Assembly: GCA_964625835.1 (NCBI GenBank)
Contig: CAZVES010000123.1
Coordinates: 1 to 7,346 of the forward strand
DNA: 7,346 nucleotides
From: UBA5336 sp964625835
Lineage (GTDB): Bacteria > Pseudomonadota > Alphaproteobacteria > Caulobacterales > Hyphomonadaceae
Direction: 5' to 3'
Below, piece by piece: positions 1 through 7,100 of this stretch. A program made the position numbers and the translations under genes. Every line of letters begins with the position of its first letter. The stretch's first letter is position 1. The notes beneath the pieces were generated by a model, which worked only from the letters and a program-made list of their open reading frames with translations, was not told the origin of the DNA and ran no database searches.

Positions 1-572
1 TCGACCGCCTCGGGCTGGCCCTGGTTGCAGGAGTTGGGATCACCATAATTGCCGGCGAACATCTGGTTGACGAAACGTCCGTACTCGCCCTTGGCGCTGG
101 CATCGATCTGCCGCAATGACTGGATTCGGAGAGTCCGGTTGCCCTCACACCGGTCCTTGAAATCCACGATGCCGAGCCCCGGAGATTCCGAGAGGCCGAT
201 CAGGATGTCAAACAGCGTGTTGAGTTCCGACTTCAGCCCGTCGACGGCAAACTCCATGGACCCCGTCGTGTCCACGGCGATCACCACGTCGAAGGGAGGG
301 ATCTGGTTGCCCTCGCGCATCCGCTCCAGCTCGGCCTCGGCCTGTCGGGCCGCATCCTCGGCTGCGCGCGCCTCGCGTTCGGCCTGTTCGCGCTGTCGGG
401 TTTCCGCTTCCAATTCCAGCTTGATGTCGGCCACCCGCTCGGGGCTGTCGCCAGTGTTGGGGAAATAGGGGATCATCACGACTGTGAGCAGAATGAAGGC
501 CCCCAGCGCCGAGGCAAACAGGTCCAGCGCCGACATGGAAAAGATGGATATCTCGCGCGAGCCCCGTCTCAT
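1..572 (-). CDS. Membrane-anchored coiled-coil VWA domain protein (3' end outside window)
   Basis: The first 190 residues are visible; the rest lies beyond the left edge. Residues 1-7 are basic, followed by one hydrophobic segment at about 10-35 (ISIFSMSALDLFASALGAFI and onward) with a lone Asp17 near its start. Residues 45-87 are a highly charged Glu/Arg/Ala coiled coil. A VWA domain begins near residue 92, with the MIDAS metal-site motif DTTGSM at 101-106 (DxTxS form of DxSxS). The N-terminal charge predicts a cytoplasmic N-terminus and a periplasmic coiled coil and VWA domain; Cys142 and Cys182 could form a disulfide there. VWA domains usually mediate metal-dependent protein binding. The ATG overlaps the stop of the preceding FHA gene as ATGA (569-572), with a weak GAGAG site upstream, so translation is probably coupled. 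The single membrane helix with an early Asp resembles the B subunits of MotB/ExbD/TolR-type motors (inference). The domain call is firm; the partner and function are unknown. Confidence 0.88.
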   Translation of the reverse strand, partial: MRRGSREISIFSMSALDLFASALGAFILLTVVMIPYFPNTGDSPERVADIKLELEAETRQREQAEREARAAEDAARQAEAELERMREGNQIPPFDVVIAVDTTGSMEFAVDGLKSELNTLFDILIGLSESPGLGIVDFKDRCEGNRTLRIQSLRQIDASAKGEYGRFVNQMFAGNYGDPNSCNQGQPEAV

Positions 573-976
573 GACAGACTCTCGATCTCACCGGTTTCCG
601 GATTTCTCCGAACGGCGCCGACGGGTCGCTCATCAAAGTCGGTCTGCTGGGGCTCGATGGCCACAAGGGTGCCGGGCGCAACCCCTTCCGGGCGCAGGGC
701 ACTGGCCAGCATCTCTCGCACGGTCGTGACCTGGTTGCCGAAACGCACCTGGTCATCGCGCCCGATTTCCGCCTGGCGGATGGCCGCCCAGTCGCCGCCC
801 CGAACGATATGGGTGCCATAGGAGCTGAGGCAGTCGGTGAGATAATAGACCGGCCCCGGCGCAACCACGAGTTCTGCATGGCGGCGCGAGACGGACGGGT
901 CATCCAGCCGGATCTCGCATCCGCGCCCGCGTCCGATCGTGAAGGTGATGGCCTGCCCCACTTCAACGCTCCTCAC
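569..976 (-). CDS. Small cytoplasmic FHA domain protein
   Basis: This 135-residue protein is essentially one FHA domain plus a tail, with no signal peptide or membrane segment, so it should be cytoplasmic. FHA signatures are the GR pair at 15-16 in FTIGRGRG, the SRRH motif at 30-33 and SSYGT at 51-55. The usual Asn of the NGT motif is replaced by Tyr53. FHA domains read phosphothreonine on partner proteins; Arg16 and Ser30 fit the phosphate-contacting positions of the family. The tail from about residue 80 is polar with no recognised domain. The GTG start at 976 overlaps the protease stop as GTGA, matching the other junctions of the operon. A second in-frame GTG at 961 has a textbook AGGAG (969-973) seven bases upstream, so a 130-residue product starting there is a serious alternative. 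The gene sits third in the operon and could be an adaptor between a kinase-modified protein and its membrane neighbours (inference). Confidence 0.9.
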   Translation of the reverse strand: MRSVEVGQAITFTIGRGRGCEIRLDDPSVSRRHAELVVAPGPVYYLTDCLSSYGTHIVRGGDWAAIRQAEIGRDDQVRFGNQVTTVREMLASALRPEGVAPGTLVAIEPQQTDFDERPVGAVRRNPETGEIESLS

Positions 977-2223
977 TTGGCTGAAAAGACGAGTTCGAGA
1001 CCGGCAACATTCAGCGATGCCCCATTCTCGATCGGCTCGGGATCAAAGGGCTGCAGGGGTTTGCCAGCCAGGTCGGTGCCGTTGGTCGAATTGAGTTCCT
1101 CGATGAAAAAATTCCCGTCGACCCGGAAAAGGCGCAGGTGGCGGCGCGAAAGCTGGGCATCCTCGATGACGAGGTCGCAGATCCGGTCTTCGCGCCCGAG
1201 GACAACGCCATAGGCGCCATTAAGTGCCTCGCCTGGTATCGAGAGGCTGATCGGACGCCCCTGACGGTCCAGCCCCCTCAGGAAGGTCGAGCTATTGAGC
1301 GACGGCGCCAGCCCCACCGCACCTGAAAGACGGCGAATGGAGCCGGCTGAGCCCTGCCCCGAGCCCCCACGCGATGGGCTGCCGGAATGGCCGGACACGG
1401 CCGGGCGACGGCGGCTCAGGAACAGGACAATTCCGGCGGCCAGGACCGCAAGTGCGATCAGAACCGCAAATACGCTAGACACGCTGGACGAGGCCGGGAG
1501 CAGGGACAGCGGCACATTGCCGACGGCACATTCGGTGCCGACGATGCCGATGACGACGTCATTGCGTTCGAGAATGGCCAGCGACTCCTCGATCGCCGAG
1601 GACCAGTAGACGCCTTCCCGGTTGGAACGCTGGGTGTTGATCCCAATCACACGGCCACATGCATCGAACAGGGGCCCGCCACTGTTGCCTTCGGTCACAG
1701 CGGCGCTGTGCTGGATCATGCGGACCTTGATCGGCCCCTGCCCCGCCCACGGCGCCACCTTCTCCGATGAGATGATGCCGTCCGTCAGGGTTGGCGCATC
1801 GCCGAATATGTCTGAACCACCCCGGTCTGCCGCGCCCGGATAGCCGATTGCAAACACCTCTGAGCCGCGATCGCGCGCAGCGTTCGACAGCCGGGCCGGA
1901 ACCAGTCCATCCGCCTCGATCCGCAGGAGCGCGATGTCCAGCGCCGGCGCGGCATCGACAATATCGGGTGTGAAGAACGCCTCCAGCTCAGGCACGTAGA
2001 CCTTGATGGCTTCCGCTGAGACAGCACCCTGAATGACATGCACATTGGTCAGGATGTGACCGTCCTCGGAGACGACAAAACCCGTGCCCGACCCGGCCCC
2101 TTCGGCCGTCTGAGTTACAATGCGCACGACACTTCGCTCGTTCTTCTCGACATCGAACTGGGCGACGGCCGGCGACACCGCAAAACAGAAGACACAGGCA
2201 AGAAGTATGACGGCCCGTATCAT
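973..2223 (-). CDS. Membrane-anchored trypsin-like serine protease with C-terminal FHA domain
   Basis: From the ATG at 2223 the product is 416 residues. Residues 1-21 form a signal peptide ending in AVA before Gln22. A trypsin/HtrA-like domain follows, with a complete triad: His62 in ILTNVHVI, Asp96 in LDIALLRI and Ser181 in EGNSGGPL. No PDZ domain follows. One membrane helix lies at about 250-269, then basic RRR, a Ser/Gly-rich linker, and an FHA domain at about 340-416 with GRE, SRRH and the canonical STNGT motif. Topology: protease in the periplasm, FHA in the cytoplasm. The likely role is a periplasmic endopeptidase whose position or activity is tied to phosphothreonine binding inside the cell (inference). 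ATG 2223 is chosen over the in-frame GTG at 2232 because AGGTGG at 2229-2234 sits five bases before it and the ATG forms an ATGA overlap with the upstream stop; the GTG would lie inside that Shine-Dalgarno site. Cys189 and Cys232 are shared in position with the upstream paralogue. Confidence 0.92.
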   Translation of the reverse strand: MIRAVILLACVFCFAVSPAVAQFDVEKNERSVVRIVTQTAEGAGSGTGFVVSEDGHILTNVHVIQGAVSAEAIKVYVPELEAFFTPDIVDAAPALDIALLRIEADGLVPARLSNAARDRGSEVFAIGYPGAADRGGSDIFGDAPTLTDGIISSEKVAPWAGQGPIKVRMIQHSAAVTEGNSGGPLFDACGRVIGINTQRSNREGVYWSSAIEESLAILERNDVVIGIVGTECAVGNVPLSLLPASSSVSSVFAVLIALAVLAAGIVLFLSRRRPAVSGHSGSPSRGGSGQGSAGSIRRLSGAVGLAPSLNSSTFLRGLDRQGRPISLSIPGEALNGAYGVVLGREDRICDLVIEDAQLSRRHLRLFRVDGNFFIEELNSTNGTDLAGKPLQPFDPEPIENGASLNVAGLELVFSAK

Positions 2224-3904
2224 GGCACCCACCTGAAGGTGAAAGTGTGGCTGGCGATCTGCATCGCGTCGCCGTCTGACAGGCGCACGGGCGCGCCGGC
2301 GGAGACCGGCTTGCCTTTCACACGGGTCCCAAATGACGAGCCGAGGTCCTCCACGAACACCGCCCCGTCGAGTTCAAAGAAACGCGCATGCTCGCGGGAC
2401 ACGTCCTCTCCCTCCAGAAGCACCCGGGCCAGATCGGGATTGCGGCCGACCGAGACCCCGCCGGCCGCATCCGGCAGCAAGGCACCCGGAAGCACCAGCG
2501 CGCGGGTTTCATTCTCCAGCCGGGCATCGGCCACGGCCGGAATGGCTTTCGGAATGGCGGCCAGGCGTTCGGCCTCAGCTTCGGCGGCCCGGCGGGTTGA
2601 CTGCTCCAGCCGCAGGGCCCGGCCACGGCGCCAGACCAGGAATGCGCCGGCCAGGCCAGCCAGAAACACGCCGGCCAGCGCCAGGATTGCATAGCGTTGC
2701 CAGGTGCTGGCCGTGCCCGTCGCAATCGCGATTTCGTCCTGCGCGGCGGCCAGCGCAGCCTCGCTGCGCAGGATTTCAGCCTCGGCCTCATCGAGCGCTT
2801 CGCCCAGGGCGGCCAGCTCGCGTTCAGCCTCGCCCAGGTCGGTTGCGGCCGCATCGGCTTCGGACTGGGCGAGCTCGGCGGCCTCGCGGGCGGCCTCGGC
2901 CCTGGCGCGCGCCTCAGCCTCACCGCGCTGTGCGGTTTCTTCCAGCTCGCTGGCGCGCGCTTCCAGCTCCGCCGCACGGTCCGCGGCGGCGTCGGCGCGC
3001 TCGCGCAACTGCGCCGTCTCGTCCTGCTGGGCTTGCTCGCGGGCCTGCGCCAGCTCAGCCTCCCTGCGGGCCCGCTCGACTTCGCCGAGACAGGCCTCAG
3101 GCGCCGTTGTTGCGGTCACGCCGAACCGTGAGAGAATTGAGACAAGATCTGAGAGCGGCAGGACATCGCCGCCTGCTGGNNNNNNNNNNNNNNNNNNNNN
3201 NNNNNNNNNNNNNNNNNNNNNNNNNNNNNNNNNNNNNNNNNNNNNNNNNNNNNNNNNNNNNNNNNNNNNNNNNNNNNNNACCGTGAGAGAATTGAGACAA
3301 GATCTGAGAGCGGCAGGACATCGCCGCCTGCTGGCAGGGCATCCCGGCGACGCAGCGCACGGGTGGTATAGCCTTCATCCGGCACATTCAGGCCAACCAC
3401 CTGCCCGCACGCGTTCACAAGCGCACCTCCGAAACTGGAGAAGGCACGGCTTGTGTCCATCTGGACTATGGGACGCGCCGCATCTGTGTCAGCGATGCGG
3501 CCCTCAATCCGCACGGTGCCCGCCGGTGCGGCATACAACAGGCCAACCGGATCGCCTTCCGCGGCAAAGTCCGTTGCGAAGGTCGCTGGCTTGAACACGT
3601 CCGATGCCGCCTCCCAGAGCACCAGGCGCGCCTCGCTGTCATGGGCGATTGCGGAGACGGCGGTTTCAACCCCGTCCAGCCGGACCACCGCGTCCGGCCG
3701 GCGGGCGCTGTACCCCGTATCGGCCGACAGGATATGGCGGGCAGACACCGCCAGGCCGGATTGCACAAAGGCGTCCTGGCCACCATCAATCTCAATTCCA
3801 AGGACGTCGACACCTGCCTGTGCAAGGGCGCACCCCGCAGGCCACGCCGCCGCCAGCAAAAGGCAGGCGAACCCGCTGAACAGTATGCTGGAAAGCTTCG
3901 GCAT
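2220..3904 (-). CDS. Pseudoprotease, coiled-coil, membrane and FHA protein, interrupted by an assembly gap
   Basis: The 100-N run splits this gene. Collapsing the 55-bp sequence repeated on both sides joins the frames as SILSR-FGVTATT and gives 509 residues. Residues 1-28 are a signal peptide (cut at ALA before Gln29; Cys25 gives only a poor lipobox). About 30-220 is a trypsin-like fold whose triad is gone: the His position reads Thr in HILSADTGY, the Asp position is lost around DSEARLVLW, and the nucleophile is Phe158 in SSFGGALVNACG. About 222-343 is an Ala/Glu/Arg coiled coil, 353-373 a membrane helix, and 433-509 an FHA domain (GRN, SREH at 451-454, SSFGT with Phe in place of Asn). Predicted topology is periplasmic pseudoprotease and coiled coil with cytoplasmic FHA. 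It is a likely paralogue of the next gene, and probably a scaffold, substrate receptor or regulator of that protease (inference). First gene of the operon; its ATG has only a G-run upstream as a possible ribosome site. Confidence 0.85.
3125..3179. repeat. Left copy of 55-bp duplicate flanking the N gap
   Basis: The 55 bases just left of the gap are identical to those just right of it (3280-3334). Both copies abut the N run exactly. This is what two contig ends sharing a k-mer-length overlap look like when scaffolded without merging. The sequence codes for residues about 191-208 of the pseudoprotease. Confidence 0.95.
3180..3279. other. Assembly gap of 100 N, probably artificial
   Basis: Exactly 100 N, the conventional placeholder for a gap of unknown size. 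It is bounded on both sides by the same 55-bp sequence. Removing the gap and one copy restores a continuous reading frame through the gene, so little or no sequence is likely to be missing. Confidence 0.95.
3280..3334. repeat. Right copy of 55-bp duplicate flanking the N gap
   Basis: Identical to 3125-3179. It begins at the first base after the N run, which supports an unmerged contig overlap rather than a biological duplication. Confidence 0.95.
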
Positions 3905-4018
3905 GGGGCCCCCAAAAGTGTCGATGGGCTCATCATGGAAGAAGACGTCGCCCTTGGCATCGGGCAGTTTTGTCAGGTCGCGCCAGCTTTGCGGGATGGA
4001 TGTGACCCGCCCCGGCGT

Positions 4019-4034
4019 CTGACAAGAATGACAG
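4019..4034. promoter_or_regulatory. Imperfect palindrome, possible operator
   Basis: The sequence CTGACAAGAATGACAG has the symmetric form CTGnCA-N4-TGnCAG. Its place in the middle of a divergent intergenic region fits a regulator site, but a 16-bp imperfect palindrome can arise by chance and no second copy is visible. Confidence 0.2.
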
Positions 4035-4120
4035 TAGTCCTCTTCAGCTTCACCACCTACTCTTGAGAATAGCTTGGGGTGAACTTGAGCAACGCACGCA
4101 TTCGACCAGCATCAAATAAT

Positions 4121-4124
4121 GGAG
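4121..4124 (+). promoter_or_regulatory. Ribosome binding site deciding the RTX gene start
   Basis: GGAG at 4121-4124 lies six bases before ATG 4131. The earlier in-frame ATG at 4119 has no purine-rich site before it and overlaps this one, so 4131 is the better start. Confidence 0.65.
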
Positions 4125-4130
4125 ACAGAA

Positions 4131-7100
4131 ATGGTCACGCTTTCAATTTCCGGGGGGACAGTTGTAGAGAGCTCTTCAAGCTCACCTGTGCTCGAATTCG
4201 TTGTGACCCTCGACGGTCCGGCGCCGAGTGGGGGTGTCACATTCGACTATTTGTTGCTTCCGGGAACTGGGTCGGTGGACCTGGATGCATTTGAGGAATT
4301 CTTCAGTGCATTCATTCCTGCTGGCCAGACCTCGTTTACCATCACGATCAATGTGGAGGACGTCGACTCGCTCGATGAGTTTGACGAAGCCATGGTCGTG
4401 CAGGTCCAGAACATCTTAGGAGCCACGACCGCCAATGGGGAGCCGACCATCTCGGCAACGGGCTTCATCCTCGACGATGACGGCTCCGGCACCGACCTTG
4501 CCTATTTCGTTTCCGACGCGGTCATCACCGAGGGCGATAGCGGCACTCGCACGGCGACCTTCGAGATCACGCTGTCGGAGGACGCTCCTCAGAACCTCAC
4601 GCTGAACTATCAGACCTTTGACATTTCGGCCGTTGCCGGCAGTGACTACACGGGAACCTCCAGTAGCGTCTTCATTGCTGCAGGCACTCGCACCGCTACT
4701 GTTACAGTCGACGTGACGGGTGACACGGCGATCGAAGGCAACCAGCAGTTCGGTATTCTGGTCACGCCGAATCCGGGCGCCGCGGGACTGTTCGCCAACG
4801 GGACACAGGGCATCGAGGGCATTGCCACCATCCTTGACGATGATGCAGCCCCCGGCCTTCCAGAGCTCTCGGTCTCCGGCTCCAGTGTTGTGGAAAGTTC
4901 CTCCACCACGCCGGTGCTCTACTACACTGTCACGCTCAACGAGCCCGCAGGATCAGNNNNNNNNNNNNNNNNNNNNNNNNNNNNNNNNNNNNNNNNNNNN
5001 NNNNNNNNNNNNNNNNNNNNNNNNNNNNNNNNNNNNNNNNNNNNNNNNNNNNNNNNGCGTGACGTTCGACTACCTCCTTCGCCCGGGCACGGGCGATGTC
5101 GACAATGACGCCGCTGAAGAGTTCTTCAGCGCCTTCATTCCCGCAGGCGAAACCACTTTCGTCATCACGATAAACGTTGAGGATCAGGATACCGCCGACG
5201 AGGCCGACGAGGCCATGGTTCTGGACGTGTTCAACATCCTCGGAGCGACCACGGCTTCCGGTGAGCCGTTTGCGAGCGCGGTCGGCTTCATCCTCGATGA
5301 TGACGGCTCTGCAACCGATACGGCATTGTACGTCCATGACGTCGTCGTGACTGAAGGCGACGCCGGCACGCGCGAAGCCAACTTCGAAATCGAGCTGTCG
5401 CGTCCCGCTGAAACGGACCTGACCTTCAATTACACGACCACGCCTGGCACGGCGGAAGCGGGCTCTGACTTCACGGCCCAGACGGGCACCGTGACATTCC
5501 TCGCCGGCCAGACTATTGCCGCTGTAACGGTGCCTGTGTCCGGCGACATGGATGTCGAGGACTTCGAGACCTTCAGCCTGCTCGTGACACCCGACACAGC
5601 TTCTGAGCCCTTTGTCGCCAACGGCGTGGAAGGCGCAGAAGGCGTCGCAACCATCATTGACGATGACGCCAGCCCGGGCCTGCCGGAACTCTCCGTTTCC
5701 GGGTCGAGCGTGGTGGAAAGTTCCTCCACAACGCCTGTGCTTTACTACACGGTCACCCTCAGCGAACCGGCAGGATCTGGCGGCGTCAACTTCGACTATT
5801 TCCTCCGTTCCGGCAGCGGCGACGTCGATCTCGACGCTTTCGAGGAATTCTTCAGCGTCTTTATCCCTGCAGGAGAGACCCAGGCGATCATCACCATCGA
5901 TGTGCAGGACCTCGACTTCGATGATGAAGTCGATGAGGCCATGATCCTTGAGGTCTACAATGTGACGGGCGCCGTCATTGCTTCGGGCGAGCCCAGCGAC
6001 AGTGCAGTCGGGTTCATTCTCGATGACGATGGTTCAGGCACCGACCGGTCGCTGTTTGTCAATGATGCGATCATCACCGAGGGCGACAGCGGCAACCAGC
6101 AGGCGGTCTTCGAACTTTACCTCAGCGAGCCCTCCGACCAGCCGATCACGGTTAGTTACACGACCGCTCCGGGCACGGCGACCAATGGCTCGGACTATGC
6201 GCCCACCTCCAGCGCCCTTTCGGGCACATACACTTTCGAGCCCGGACAGACCGTCGGCAGCATCGCCATTGATGTATTCGGTGACGAAGATATCGAGGCT
6301 GGCGAGGTGTTCCAACTGGTGGTGACCAGCGACAGTTCCGAACTGGCGGGCGGCGGTGGCGGCCAGTCGGCCTCCGCCTTCATCCTTGATGACGACACCA
6401 GTCCGGGGCAGCCGGAAATGACGATCCGTGGCGGCGAAATCGTCGAAAGCTCTTCAACGACCCCGATTCTCACCTTCACTGTGACATTGTCTGAACCCGC
6501 CGGGTCGGGCGGCGTGTCGTTCAACTATGAAACGTTCGACGGAACGGCCACCGAAGCGGGTGGCGACTATTTCGATGAAAGCTTCAGCGGCTTCATTCCC
6601 CAGGGCGAGAGCCAGTTTGTCATCACGATAGATGTGCAGGACCAGGATTTCGCCCTGGAGCCTGACGAAACGGTTGGCGTCCGCATCACATCCGCAACCG
6701 GTGCGGTCTTTGCCGGCGGCGGCACCGATCTGGAAGCCTTCGGCACAATCATCGACGATGACGGGGGTTCCCTGCCGGCCAGTGCGCCGACCATCAGCAT
6801 TGCGGACGTGTCCGTTACAGAGACCGTGGGTGGCATCAACATGAACTTCGTCATCGAGCGAAGCGGGTCCACCACCAGCACGATCACGGGTGATTTCGAA
6901 GCCCTCAGCGGCACGGCGATCGAAGGCGTGGACTTCAATGCTGCGAGCGGTCAGTTCACCATCGCCTCCGGTGCCACGTCCACGGTCGTCACGGTCCGTA
7001 TCCGCAATGACGGCCTGCCGGAGGGGCCTGAAACCCTCGTCCTGCAGCTGAGCAATGTGGACAATGCCTTCCTTGCCGGCGGCGGACGGGAGATGTTCGC

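Larger units (their letters stand above)
3905..4130. promoter_or_regulatory. Divergent intergenic region between the FHA/protease operon and the RTX gene
   Basis: This 226-bp stretch separates two divergent transcription units and must hold, or lie near, the promoters of both. I see no convincing -35/-10 pair on either strand; TTGAGA at 4063 and TTGAGC at 4085 lack a good -10 at the right spacing. An imperfect 16-bp palindrome lies at 4019-4034. On the minus strand the frame of the pseudoprotease stays open to about position 4110, but it contains no ATG, GTG or TTG, so the gene start at 3904 stands. I see no tRNA, terminator or riboswitch. Confidence 0.5.

Noticed and set aside
2220..3119. 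A stand-alone coiled-coil/FHA gene starting at GTG 3119
   Set aside because: The start is only the first in-frame start codon after the N gap. Collapsing the 55-bp duplicate fuses it in frame with the upstream signal-peptide domain.
3125..3334. A biological direct repeat, attachment site or small CRISPR-like unit
   Set aside because: Both copies abut the N run exactly and lie within one gene; an unmerged assembly overlap explains them better.
2333..3594. Long plus-strand reading frames opposite the pseudoprotease gene, rich in Arg, Pro and Ala
   Set aside because: They are antisense shadows of a GC-rich coiled-coil gene, with no domain, ribosome site or sensible composition.
3905..4110. A minus-strand frame open upstream of, and in phase with, the pseudoprotease, reading protein-like (for example SWRDLTKLPD and GDVFFHDEPIDTFGGP)
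   Set aside because: It contains no ATG, GTG or TTG, and the signal peptide begins cleanly at the ATG at 3904. Long open frames are expected by chance in GC-rich DNA.
4119..4121. ATG at 4119 as the start of the RTX gene
   Set aside because: No ribosome site precedes it, while GGAG at 4121-4124 is well spaced for ATG 4131.
5057..5108. The early stop at 5108 in the literal plus-strand frame, suggesting a truncated Calx-beta protein
   Set aside because: It arises only because the placeholder of 100 N is not a multiple of three. The correct frame continues to the right edge with repeat homology throughout.
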